DNA from: Rhodopirellula sp. | Lineage (GTDB): Bacteria; Planctomycetota; Planctomycetia; Pirellulales; Pirellulaceae | Assembly (NCBI GenBank): GCA_002690925.1 | Contig: NZGD01000090.1 | Span: 62,001 to 126,000 of the forward strand | DNA: 64,000 bases | Direction: 5' to 3' | Part shown: piece by piece, positions 9,663 through 18,663 of the stretch | Layout: each line of letters begins with the position of its first letter | How positions within the stretch are numbered: the first letter of the stretch is position 1 | Translations under genes and position numbers: made by a program | The notes under the pieces: generated by a model | Databases searched by the model: none | What the model saw: only the letters and a program-made list of their open reading frames with translations | What the model was told of the DNA's origin: nothing

Positions 9663-10412
9663 TCAATGCATTCCTGTTCTGTCGGCGATGGCGTCAGCAA
9701 GTAATGGATCGGGGCCAAGGTAACCAGACGTCAGCCACTGTAGCGATGGGTGCCTGCCCGCAGCTTCTTTTGTTTGATTTAGAATTGCCTGATTCAATTT
9801 TCCTTCAAAGAGCAAGTGTGGCTGGACCACCACAGTATCAAATCGGCCACTGACAGCCACCGCTTCCAGTGTGTTTGGTAAGCGTGGTTCTGTCATCGCA
9901 TAAAAAGTTGTGGTCACTTCAGCTACAAACGATCTCCGGCTGATGATTTCACTGAGAACCCGCATGTCGGCTTTGGCACAGGGATCGTGACTGCCACGAC
10001 CTACCATGATGACGGCTGTCCGTTCGGGTGAATGTTGGTTGGAAGCCAGTGCTGCGTCTAATCGCTGGACCGCAAGATCGATGATTGCTGCATGCCGAGA
10101 GAGGGGACGCGACTGATCATACGTTATGTGAGGGCTGTGGGTTTGGCATTCCGTCAAGATGTCAGGAATGTCCTGTTTGGCATGGCCAGCTGCAAACAAC
10201 AGCAATGGTGCAACATGAATATGCTTCACGCCTTTGGTCAATAGCTCCTCCCATGCCTCTGGAATAGACGGGCTTTGGAATTCCAGTAAGCCTGCGGTAA
10301 CTGGCGCGGGAGCAACCGTTTCGCTTAAGTGTTTTTCAAGCTCAAAGAATTGTCGAGTGCCATCCGTGTCTCGTGTTCCATGTCCGACCAGCAAGATACC
10401 GGCTTTATCCAT
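9663..10412 (-). CDS. cbiX: Sirohydrochlorin chelatase family protein, two-domain CbiX type
   Basis: The 249-aa protein has two tandem CbiX repeats. Repeat 1 carries LLVGHGTRD and HVAPLLLFAAGHAKQD, with the metal-binding histidines present. Repeat 2 carries VGRGSHDPCAKAD and VVVQPHLLFEGKL, where the first His is Arg, as is common in long-form enzymes. It inserts cobalt (or iron) into sirohydrochlorin for B12 or sirohaem. A cobalamin gene (cbiET) lies 30 kb away. It ends 22 bp from the convergent 909-aa gene. Confidence 0.9.
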   Translation of the reverse strand: MDKAGILLVGHGTRDTDGTRQFFELEKHLSETVAPAPVTAGLLEFQSPSIPEAWEELLTKGVKHIHVAPLLLFAAGHAKQDIPDILTECQTHSPHITYDQSRPLSRHAAIIDLAVQRLDAALASNQHSPERTAVIMVGRGSHDPCAKADMRVLSEIISRRSFVAEVTTTFYAMTEPRLPNTLEAVAVSGRFDTVVVQPHLLFEGKLNQAILNQTKEAAGRHPSLQWLTSGYLGPDPLLADAIADRTGMH

Positions 10413-10462
10413 TGGGTTGCATACCTTGTGGTGAACGGGCTTTGGGAGGCTGCTGTGGCAGT

Positions 10463-10840
10463 TTACTCAACGACAGCAGAGTTCGGAAAACCATCCTCAA
10501 CCAATGAAGACAACGCCGCATTCAGATTGAATCCATTCTCATAGTTCACGACCACCTGACGATTATCCAGTACACCCTTTTCTTGTTGGGCTGCGAGTTC
10601 AACGGACTGCACACCCTCGTTACCTTCCAAGGTCGTTTTTACTCTTGGGAAACAAGCGATTTCGCACTGCATGGTCGGTACAGCAATCGTCAGGGTGCCC
10701 GATTCTGTCATGACGGTCGCTGGTACAGGCGTTGATGCAGAGGAACGATTGCGTGACTCAGTTTGATTGGGATAAGAAACAATGCCAATCATGATTCCGA
10801 TAGCAGCCAACACAGCAATAAAGTAAGCGAATCCTCGCAT
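10463..10840 (-). CDS. Membrane-anchored HMA-like (metal-binding) protein
   Basis: This 125-aa protein has an N-terminal hydrophobic segment (about 4-22) and then a heavy-metal-associated-like domain (about 48-120). The metal site reads MQCEIAC, with cysteines spaced CX3C where classical HMA domains have CXXC. It could carry copper or another soft metal in the periplasm, or have lost metal binding. It lies 50 bp upstream of cbiX on the same strand, so co-transcription is possible. Confidence 0.75.
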   Translation of the reverse strand: MRGFAYFIAVLAAIGIMIGIVSYPNQTESRNRSSASTPVPATVMTESGTLTIAVPTMQCEIACFPRVKTTLEGNEGVQSVELAAQQEKGVLDNRQVVVNYENGFNLNAALSSLVEDGFPNSAVVE

Positions 10841-11070
10841 TGTCTGATCTCTTCAAGGAAATTGGTTCAGGCTCCAATGACTATCATCCACAAAAGTATT
10901 GCATGCCGGCAAGATGCAGAATTGTTGAACTTCTTTGCGTGTGGACACAGTAGCTTTTGGGTTACCGTTTCAGGTCAAGGAAATGATGTTCTGGCAGAAT
11001 CAGCTGATCCAAGAAATATTTGTTGTTGCCGGTTAATTGATTGTAAGCTCGGATGGTCGGGGTGGTAACA

Positions 11071-11102
11071 GATAAGGGATTGGCCGTGGCCAATCCCTTA
11101 TC
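11071..11102. terminator. Strong hairpin after the DUF3500 gene
   Basis: The 15-nt arms (GATAAGGGATTGGCC and its complement) are perfect, with a GT centre. The hairpin sits 26 bp past the stop of the minus-strand gene at 11129. There is no clear U-tract, so the call rests on the stem and its position. Confidence 0.6.
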
Positions 11103-11128
11103 GTGACTTGAAATGTTACCGAGAAATA

Positions 11129-12136
11129 TCAGGCATTCGTTTTTACGTCAGCCGAGTCAGCCACGTTGACCCAAACGTGCACGTGAGGCGCGCCGCGATA
11201 GTGCCATACAAACGATGGTCCTTCCAATCGCCAGTTGTCCCATACCTTGTCTTTCCCTAGATCGTTGTCGGTGTAGAAAGAAAGAGTACAGGCATCCAGA
11301 CCTCCTTGCTTGGCGAGGCACTGCATTGCTTCTTGCTGATCGCTCGTGCGGTACATTTCGGTAAGCGTACCGAGTACTTTTTGCAAATGTTCTTTCTGGT
11401 CCGAGCTCATGTCGGTGACAGGAAGACCTGTCATGCCACCTTTTGTACCCCGGAATGCAACAGCTTGTTCTCTTGGTGTCTTCGCGACTTGAGCCTGCTT
11501 TTGTTGCTGGCCTCCGAGCATTTGATAGAGCTTGTTGGCTTCTACTGCCTGGCTCCAGAAGACGTTGTCGGTGTGTTTCGGGTTCTCGTTGAACTCAGGT
11601 GCATGACCGTAGAAAATGGGTCCACCAAAGGCGACGTGATCTGCTGAATTTCCATCACACCTCAATGTCATGTGTCGACCCGTCAGAACGAGTTCGAATT
11701 TACCTTCGCCGGGTTTTCCAAAGATTGCAATTGACTGCTCGTTACCGAATCCACCTGCATCGTCTTCAAGTTGCTGGTAATAACGCTCGTGCCATGCTGG
11801 GTGGACTATGGACTCGAATACTTTCGTGACCAACTCACGTTGCTCGTCTGTGTAGAAATCATCATTGATCTCCGGTTTGGTGATATTCCAGTTGTTGGCT
11901 ACGAAGGTTCTCAACAATCCTCTTTTTTCGTCTTGGTGATTCCAGTCAAAGCAGATCGATTTTTTCTGTTTGTCACTGAGTGTTGAGTACAACGTACCAA
12001 CGACTGACTCAGCACTTGTGGCAGTGTCAGCTGCGGAAACCTGTAAGCCAGAATGGAGAACTGAGCCAGTAGCGATTGCCGCTGCAGCGGTGGATTCAAG
12101 AAAGACACGTCGATTGATTGAATGGGGGTCACGCAT
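11129..12136 (-). CDS. Tat-exported DUF3500 protein
   Basis: The 335-aa protein starts with a twin-arginine signal (NRRVFLESTAAAAIATG) and has a DUF3500-like body: an LSDKQKKSICF block near the N terminus, GRHMTLRCDGN and FGGPIFYGHAP centrally, and a His-rich end (WHYRGAPHVHVWV). The family is secreted and its function is not established. Tat export implies folding, possibly with a cofactor, before export. It appears monocistronic and is followed by a strong hairpin. Confidence 0.85.
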   Translation of the reverse strand: MRDPHSINRRVFLESTAAAAIATGSVLHSGLQVSAADTATSAESVVGTLYSTLSDKQKKSICFDWNHQDEKRGLLRTFVANNWNITKPEINDDFYTDEQRELVTKVFESIVHPAWHERYYQQLEDDAGGFGNEQSIAIFGKPGEGKFELVLTGRHMTLRCDGNSADHVAFGGPIFYGHAPEFNENPKHTDNVFWSQAVEANKLYQMLGGQQQKQAQVAKTPREQAVAFRGTKGGMTGLPVTDMSSDQKEHLQKVLGTLTEMYRTSDQQEAMQCLAKQGGLDACTLSFYTDNDLGKDKVWDNWRLEGPSFVWHYRGAPHVHVWVNVADSADVKTNA

Positions 12137-12307
12137 CGTGGCGGCTACCTCGGGGCTGGAATGAAAAAAGGAAGGACACCCACATTGTACGCATGTTCTG
12201 TCAGGGTTTCACCCGGCAAACGTTTGAAATGCGGAGGACGAGTTTCGCAGGCTGCATAAACGAATGATTTGGGTAGCACGTGGGATTCTTGCGAAGCATG
12301 GGGACGC

Positions 12308-13987
12308 CTAGTTTGCTGACTTAATGCGGTAGTGGCGAGCAAGAGTCAGCATACTGATCAGCCACATGGTGCCCAGTAATAGTGGTGAGATTGACGGGAT
12401 AAAAGCACTGGCCACGGCAACTGCTAGAAACCCGAGGCCTAAGGGGGCCGCGCCACCCCAGATGTGTCCTGACATCGCGATAAATGCAAAGCCACTCAGT
12501 GCGGCTGCTGTCTGAAAAACGTTGTCCTGTTCACCATGACTGATTACGGGGATCAAATTTAGTACGGTGAGCGTGACGAGATATGCAATCCAGATCGACC
12601 AGACGGGGCGTTCTGCCATGCTGCTTGGCAGCATCGCTCCCTCCCGTGCCCGATAAATCACGATGAAAATGGCGCACATCATCAGTGTTCTTGCAGGCCA
12701 GTAGGCAAGCCAGTTGCTTGGTGTCGTCGACAACCATTGCAAGCCGTACATCAGCAGATGGGCCAAGAAAACAATGAAACCGATATTCTCCAGGGCTCGA
12801 TCCCAGTTTTTGAAATAGGTCTGATGCTGGTCTCGCCGAAACTCCCGTGCCATACGGTCTAGCAAACCGCTGCTCCCTGCCTGAGTTGGCTCACCGGAAA
12901 GATAGCGTTCAAGATCAAGTGCGATGTCTTCTGCTGTTTTATAACGGTCAGCCGGTTCAGGTCGCATTGCCCTCAAACAGATATTCTCAAGATCTGCAGG
13001 TACATCTTTGCGTATCTGCCTCGGTGTAGGAGGTTCGTTTTCCGCGAGGCTGCGGAGGATTTGTGCAGCGGAGTCGCCTTCATGGGGAGGTTGGCCCGTG
13101 AGCATCGCGTACAGAATGGCACCGAGAGAGTAAACGTCGGAGGAAGCATCAGAGTCATGACCCCCACTGGCTTGTTCCGGGCTCATGTAGTGCGGTGTAC
13201 CGAGAACTTGGCCCGTTTGTGTGAGTATGCTTCCTCCGCGATGTGTTTTTGCCAGACCAAAGTCAGCCACCAGCGGATAGCCTTCGGAATTGATTAAAAT
13301 ATTGTCGGGCTTCAAGTCACGGTGGATGATGCCGGCGCGGTGTGCATAGTGAACAGCATCGGCGATGTCACGCAGTAAGTTTGCTGTTTGCTCGTAACTT
13401 AGATCGCGTGCATCGACGTGTGCCTGTAGCGTCGGACCATCGATGAATGCCATCGAAAAATATTCATAGCCACGCCATGAGCCGATATCAAAAATTGAGA
13501 TGATGCCAGGATGATCAAGGCGAGCCGCCGCTTCCGCCTCCAATCGGAAGCGACTGCGTTCTTCTTTACCCGCCAACACACCCCCACTGATCAGTTTCAA
13601 GGCAACACTTCGGTCGAGCCCTTCTTGATGTGCCTGATACACGACTCCCATCCCGCCTCGCGCTATTTCCCTTTCTATCTGATAGGGCCCAATTTGTGCA
13701 CCTATAAGAGACGGGGCATCAGGGGTCGAATTCACTCCGAGCCAATGGTGATTACGGAAAAATGTGGCAAGTTCGTTTGCATGTTGTGGATGCGCTTCAA
13801 GATAAGCTGCAGGGTCAGGATTGTTACCCGCATCAAGTTTCTCGAGATAATCAGCCATGACAGTCTCAAGTACCAGTTGATCATCCTCGGACAGATTCTG
13901 AGATGAAATTCCAGATGTCTCATCAGAGTCATTTGAATTAACTGGCATATTGCGTTTGTTTTGTGGCGGTTTCTCCATGCGTGACAT
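12308..13987 (-). CDS. Ser/Thr protein kinase with C-terminal multipass membrane domain
   Basis: The 559-aa protein has an N-terminal planctomycete kinase leader (about 33-85, ending HANELATFF). An intact Hanks kinase follows: GGMGVVY loop, VAIK lysine 131, HRDLKPDN with Asp224, DFG 242-244, and APE as MSPEQASGG. After about residue 375 come roughly five hydrophobic helices (LVTLTVLNLIPVI and neighbours), so the kinase should be membrane-bound with its catalytic domain in the cytoplasm. No PASTA or WD40 sensor is present. ATGs at codons 4 and 14 are alternative starts. Confidence 0.92.
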   Translation of the reverse strand: MSRMEKPPQNKRNMPVNSNDSDETSGISSQNLSEDDQLVLETVMADYLEKLDAGNNPDPAAYLEAHPQHANELATFFRNHHWLGVNSTPDAPSLIGAQIGPYQIEREIARGGMGVVYQAHQEGLDRSVALKLISGGVLAGKEERSRFRLEAEAAARLDHPGIISIFDIGSWRGYEYFSMAFIDGPTLQAHVDARDLSYEQTANLLRDIADAVHYAHRAGIIHRDLKPDNILINSEGYPLVADFGLAKTHRGGSILTQTGQVLGTPHYMSPEQASGGHDSDASSDVYSLGAILYAMLTGQPPHEGDSAAQILRSLAENEPPTPRQIRKDVPADLENICLRAMRPEPADRYKTAEDIALDLERYLSGEPTQAGSSGLLDRMAREFRRDQHQTYFKNWDRALENIGFIVFLAHLLMYGLQWLSTTPSNWLAYWPARTLMMCAIFIVIYRAREGAMLPSSMAERPVWSIWIAYLVTLTVLNLIPVISHGEQDNVFQTAAALSGFAFIAMSGHIWGGAAPLGLGFLAVAVASAFIPSISPLLLGTMWLISMLTLARHYRIKSAN

Positions 13988-14108
13988 TATAAAGGCAACC
14001 TTCCTGACAGATTGTCCTTGACCGAACGCTTTTGGAGAATCACTTGCGTTGCTTGATTGACTGACTCAAATTAGGCTGGAAGCAGAAAATGGCTATCCCC
14101 GAGAAAGA

Positions 14109-15947
14109 ATGAAAATGTCTTTGAATCTGGTCTGGAAAGAAATTCCTTTTTGTCTGTTGGTAACTTTTGCAGGTCTCCTACTTTCATCGGAGAAATGTCA
14201 GGCGGATGACGGTGTCAAACAGCCTAATGTGGTTGTAGTTTTGACTGACGATCAGGGTTGGGGGGACCTGAGCTTGCATGGAAATCCCAATCTTTCTACG
14301 CCGAACATTGATGCAATGGCACGCGATGGTGCCGAGATTGACCGTTTCTATGTTTGTGCTGTTTGTTCACCAACCAGAGCCGAGTTTCTTACAGGCAGAT
14401 ACCACAATCGGTTGGGTGTTTACAGTACATCGGCTGGTGGTGAACGATTCAATTCTGATGAGCAGACGATAGCTGAGGTGTTTCGTGCGGGTGGTTATGC
14501 GACCGGTTGCTACGGAAAGTGGCACAGTGGAATGCAGTACCCTTACCATCCCAATGCCCGGGGTTTCGACGATTATTACGGTTTTTGCAGTGGGCACTGG
14601 GGTAACTATTACTCACCGATGCTTGAGCATAATGGTCGTCTTGTGAAAGGTGATGGGTTCATCATTGATGATTTGACCAATCGCACGATTCAGTTTATCG
14701 ATTCGCATCTCGACCAACCGTTCTTTGTTTACCTTGCGCTGAATACGCCGCACTCACCCATGCAGGTGCCAGATCAGTATTGGCAGAAGTTTGCTGACAA
14801 GGACATTGTTCCCGATCCTGAACCCGCGAATGCCAAGAAAGAAAAAATGGAACATACACGCGCTGCTTTGGCGATGTGTGAAAACATTGATGCCAATGTG
14901 GGAAGACTAATTCAGCATCTTGATAGAATTGGAGTCGGTGAAGATACAATTGTGATTTACTTTTCGGACAATGGTCCCAACGGGTCACGTTTCAACGCTG
15001 GAATGCGGGGGCGTAAGGGTTCTACCACTGAGGGTGGATTGCGGTCACCTTGCCTGGTTCGGTACCCGCGGTGCATTGATCCGGGAACCAAGGTCAATCG
15101 GATTGCAGGTGCGATCGATTTATTGCCGACCCTCGCAGACTTTGCAGGAATCAAATTTGATGCTCCCAAGCCGCTTGATGGTAAGTCCATCAAGCCGTTA
15201 TTGATGGGTGGTGGAGAAGATTGGAAATCTCGTGTGATCTTCAGTACATGGAATAAAAAGGCAACCGTTCGTGACGACCGATACCGCCTGCAATCCAATG
15301 GTGGCCTCTATGACATCATCAACGATCCCCGTGAGAAACGTGATTTGACGGAAGAAAAACCACAGGTTTTGAAAAGATTGAATCAAGAACTGGCTGGTTG
15401 GTTGGCGGAAACTTCGCTGAAGTCCACTCGAGATCCAACGACACGGCCCATCACTTTGGCTCATCCAGACGCAGAATACACCCAATTGCCTTCCCGAGAT
15501 GCTCACGCTCATGGTGGCGTTCGACGTAGTAATCGTTTTCCAAACTGCACTTTCATGACGAATTGGAAAACGCCTGAGGATTCGATTACCTGGGACGTTG
15601 AGGTTTTGGATCGGGGAAAGTACGAGGTTCAGATGTACTACGCCTGCAAGCAAGACGACGTCGGATCTGAAATTGAGCTTACCATCGGAAATGAAAAAAT
15701 TGAAAAAACGATTGAAGTTCCGAACGAAGTTCCTCTGATCGGAGCTGCTGAGGATCGTTTCAAACGCGTCGAGGGCTATGTGCGTGATTGGCGGCCCATG
15801 ACGCTTGGCGTTGTTCAACTTGCACCGGGTAAAGCGACGCTGACGTTACGAGCTCGGCACGTAGCGGGGGAAGAGGTCGCTGATATGCGACTGCTGATGT
15901 TTCGGCGCCTTGGAGCGTCGGAAAACCGTAGTGCGTCGGAAAAATAG
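14109..15947 (+). CDS. Exported sulfatase with C-terminal beta-rich extension
   Basis: The 612-aa protein has a signal peptide (1-32) and a sulfatase domain. The metal-binding block VLTDDQGWGDL comes first, and the formylglycine signature CSPTRAEFLTGR (Cys86) is intact. YGKWHSGMQY and SDNGPNGSR follow. After about residue 460 the domain ends and a 130-residue beta-rich segment with a FPNCTFMTNWKTP block follows, probably carbohydrate-binding. The likely role is desulfation of an algal polysaccharide outside the cytoplasm; the substrate is unknown. No maturase gene is nearby. Confidence 0.93.
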   Translation: MKMSLNLVWKEIPFCLLVTFAGLLLSSEKCQADDGVKQPNVVVVLTDDQGWGDLSLHGNPNLSTPNIDAMARDGAEIDRFYVCAVCSPTRAEFLTGRYHNRLGVYSTSAGGERFNSDEQTIAEVFRAGGYATGCYGKWHSGMQYPYHPNARGFDDYYGFCSGHWGNYYSPMLEHNGRLVKGDGFIIDDLTNRTIQFIDSHLDQPFFVYLALNTPHSPMQVPDQYWQKFADKDIVPDPEPANAKKEKMEHTRAALAMCENIDANVGRLIQHLDRIGVGEDTIVIYFSDNGPNGSRFNAGMRGRKGSTTEGGLRSPCLVRYPRCIDPGTKVNRIAGAIDLLPTLADFAGIKFDAPKPLDGKSIKPLLMGGGEDWKSRVIFSTWNKKATVRDDRYRLQSNGGLYDIINDPREKRDLTEEKPQVLKRLNQELAGWLAETSLKSTRDPTTRPITLAHPDAEYTQLPSRDAHAHGGVRRSNRFPNCTFMTNWKTPEDSITWDVEVLDRGKYEVQMYYACKQDDVGSEIELTIGNEKIEKTIEVPNEVPLIGAAEDRFKRVEGYVRDWRPMTLGVVQLAPGKATLTLRARHVAGEEVADMRLLMFRRLGASENRSASEK

Positions 15948-16207
15948 AAAAGTCACTACCGGGTAAGGTTCTGGCAAGCATTTCTGGCAAGTCCTCGAAC
16001 GTTAAACTGTGACGGATTTTTCGTTTGGTGAATTGTGTTTGCAGACTGGAATTCTGTGTATTGTCGGAAAAACTGTGCTGATCGGTACGAGTGTGACGAT
16101 CTAACCCAACTGTCAGTGGGAAGATTGATGATTGCTCAGAAAGAACGGCTTCTTTTCTCAGCGGCAGGTGTTGACCTTCACTTGGATTTTTCTCTCCATT
16201 TGACGTT

Positions 16208-17122
16208 ATGCTTCGTTACGCGACTGATGAGATGCTTGTGGCCCCCTCCCTGAAGATCTTCTGTGCTGAAGGTGAAGAATCAACTGCCCTTCGTGTCGGC
16301 CGACGCCTGGATAAATACAGGTTGTTGCGACGTTTGGGAGAAGGTGGTTTTGCGACAGTTTTTGCCGCCCACGATCTGATTGAGGATCGTAAGCTGGCGT
16401 TGAAGATTCCGGATGAGCGGTACATCAGTAATTCGCAGTCGCTGGAAGATATGCAGCGAGAAGTTCGAATCATGGCGAGGCTGGATCACCCGTGTGTGCT
16501 GCCGCTGAAAGACGCTCGCTTCATTGACGGACACTTTGTCATTGTTTTTCCGCTAGGCGAAGAAACATTGGCCGATCGTTTGACCCGGCGTATTTCTCGG
16601 GCTGCCGCTATCGATTATGTCGTGCAAATGACCAGCGCTGTGGCGTATGCTCATGAGAATAAAGTTCTGCACCGGGACATCAAACCCGAAAATTTTATTC
16701 TATTTCCTGAGCAATCGATCCAGTTGACCGATTTCGGTTTAGCACGAATTGAGCGGGGTGCTCACGATGTGTCAGCCTCCGGAACTCTGGGTTACATGGC
16801 GCCCGAGCAGGCGATGGGGCATCCGTCCTACCGCAGTGATGTGTTTTCGTTGGGTCTCGTGATCTACCGTACTCTTGCTGGAGAGGTTCCTGAGTACCCG
16901 TTTGAGTCTCTTCCCGCTTTCAATAAATTTCGGCGTGGGCTGTCCAGTGACCTCGTTGCATTGATTCGCAAAGCAATTGATCCGAGTCCCAAAAAGCGTT
17001 TTCGTGATGCGGTCGCTATGCGGAACGCGATGGAAAAAATACGGTTCCCACTGACCGATCGCTCACTCAGTCTGAAGGCCGAACCGTCACCGAACACACT
17101 GGCCATCAGACGCGTTGCCTGA
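16208..17122 (+). CDS. Soluble Ser/Thr protein kinase
   Basis: This 304-aa kinase is almost only a catalytic domain: GEGGFATVF loop (44-52), VAIK-type lysine (LALKIP, Lys66), HRDIKPEN (Asp157), DFGLAR (175-180), and APEQAMG. It has no TM helix and no sensor domain, and 25 residues remain after the kinase core. All catalytic residues are present, so activity is expected. Its 3' end overlaps the convergent protoporphyrinogen oxidase gene by 36 bp. The start is the first ATG in frame; a slightly later one is possible. Confidence 0.9.
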   Translation: MLRYATDEMLVAPSLKIFCAEGEESTALRVGRRLDKYRLLRRLGEGGFATVFAAHDLIEDRKLALKIPDERYISNSQSLEDMQREVRIMARLDHPCVLPLKDARFIDGHFVIVFPLGEETLADRLTRRISRAAAIDYVVQMTSAVAYAHENKVLHRDIKPENFILFPEQSIQLTDFGLARIERGAHDVSASGTLGYMAPEQAMGHPSYRSDVFSLGLVIYRTLAGEVPEYPFESLPAFNKFRRGLSSDLVALIRKAIDPSPKKRFRDAVAMRNAMEKIRFPLTDRSLSLKAEPSPNTLAIRRVA

Positions 17123-18538
17123 TTCTCTCAATGCTGCGACGATTTCATGGGCGATTTGATCGGCTTGTTTGATCACGGGAGCAATTCCGACGCCATGTAA
17201 AGCATTGCTGGTGAAAGAGAGACCGGGGGTCTTGTCGATCTCTTCGTCGATGATGCGAACGCGATCGCCGTGTCCGATATGGTACTGGGGCATGGCATCA
17301 TTCCAGCGGACGACGCGGGCGACCCGTGGATCACCTGTCAGTCCAATGAGTTCTCCCAACTCTTCCCGAGTGATCTCGATAAGTGCTTCATCTGATTTGT
17401 CCAGTAACTCAGGTTGCATCGCACCACCCAGAAAAACACGGATCAAAACGTGATCTTCCGGCGATCGACCACTGAATTTGTGGCTCGCAAAACTTCCAGC
17501 CAGAATCCTGCGTTTCTCTGAAAGAGGAACGACAAATCCAAACGTGTTGACAGGACGTTGAATATCCTTGGCCGATACTGCTAGCACCACGATTGCTGCT
17601 GAGGCAGATTCGATCTTGGCCAGCTCAGCTGATGCGATTGGCACCGTGGGTTCCAACAGTTTGATCGCTGCCTTGGGAGGTACAGCAACCACCACATGGT
17701 CAAACTCGTGATCTGTCCCAGACTCAGTCACGACCCATTGATTGCCATTTGGGCGGATCGACTCCACCCGGCAATTCAGGTTGATTGATTCGTCCGGCAA
17801 TGATTGAGCGATACCGCTGATGAGCTCGATCATACCGCCCTGAAATGTCCGAAATTGGCCATATCTGGCACCGGTGCTGCCGCGTTCGATTGAATCTTCA
17901 CCTTTGCGGCGTCGAACTGCGGTTGCTCGGGCAAGTGACCCATATTTCTTTTCCATGCGGGCGATGGGCTGCATGGTTGTTTGCATGCTCAATTTGGTCA
18001 CATCTGCCGTGTAGATTCCAGCTGCCAAGGGGGCAACGATTCGGTCGAGAACCTCTTGCCCCATTCTCCGTCGGACGAATGTAGATACAGATTCGTCCTG
18101 TTCACCTTTGGTGGGAGAAATCCAGCGTTCCAGCAGGAACCGCAGTTTGCCCCGCAGGCTCAGCAATGGCGTGAGAAGCATCGGCCATAATTGCGTCGCC
18201 CGCATCAGGACAAAGCCCTCAGGAATCGGTACGAGCTGACCATTTCGAACGATTCGGGCGCCCCGGCCCGAGGGTTTAGGTTCGATCAGCTTGTCTTCCA
18301 GTCCCAATTCACGGCAAAAATCAATTGCTGCTGAAGGTTTCGTAGAAAACATATCAGCACCGTGGTCGATGAGGTAATCACCAACTTGCTCGGTATGGAT
18401 GACCCCGCCCAAACGTTGCCCACTTTCAAACAAGACCAGCTCAATTGACTGGTCAAGAAGATGCAGCTTAGCGGCTGTTGAAAGTCCGGAGAGGCCTCCA
18501 CCAATGATTGCCACGCGGCGGCGCGATTTGTCGTTCAA
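17087..18538 (-). CDS. hemY: Protoporphyrinogen oxidase (HemY type)
   Basis: This oxidises protoporphyrinogen IX (or coproporphyrinogen III) in haem synthesis. The 483-aa protein is full length, with an N-terminal FAD Rossmann motif (VAIIGGGLSGLSTAAKL), the FESGQRLGGVIHTE dinucleotide-binding block, and the C-terminal LSFTSNALHGVGI loop that closes the FAD site in this family. Separating protoporphyrinogen from coproporphyrinogen oxidase use needs phylogeny. Its 3' end overlaps the kinase gene on the other strand. Confidence 0.93.
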   Translation of the reverse strand: MNDKSRRRVAIIGGGLSGLSTAAKLHLLDQSIELVLFESGQRLGGVIHTEQVGDYLIDHGADMFSTKPSAAIDFCRELGLEDKLIEPKPSGRGARIVRNGQLVPIPEGFVLMRATQLWPMLLTPLLSLRGKLRFLLERWISPTKGEQDESVSTFVRRRMGQEVLDRIVAPLAAGIYTADVTKLSMQTTMQPIARMEKKYGSLARATAVRRRKGEDSIERGSTGARYGQFRTFQGGMIELISGIAQSLPDESINLNCRVESIRPNGNQWVVTESGTDHEFDHVVVAVPPKAAIKLLEPTVPIASAELAKIESASAAIVVLAVSAKDIQRPVNTFGFVVPLSEKRRILAGSFASHKFSGRSPEDHVLIRVFLGGAMQPELLDKSDEALIEITREELGELIGLTGDPRVARVVRWNDAMPQYHIGHGDRVRIIDEEIDKTPGLSFTSNALHGVGIAPVIKQADQIAHEIVAALRESGNASDGQCVR

Positions 18539-18663
18539 ACGAATAGATTTCCGTGTTTATTGAAAGAGCCCAGCGTTTTATCTGCCTGACGGAGACGACT
18601 TGCAGTGGGCGATTGGGTTGGAAAACCTTGTAGCAAAGACTGAACATTGCCTATTGCCTCTGT

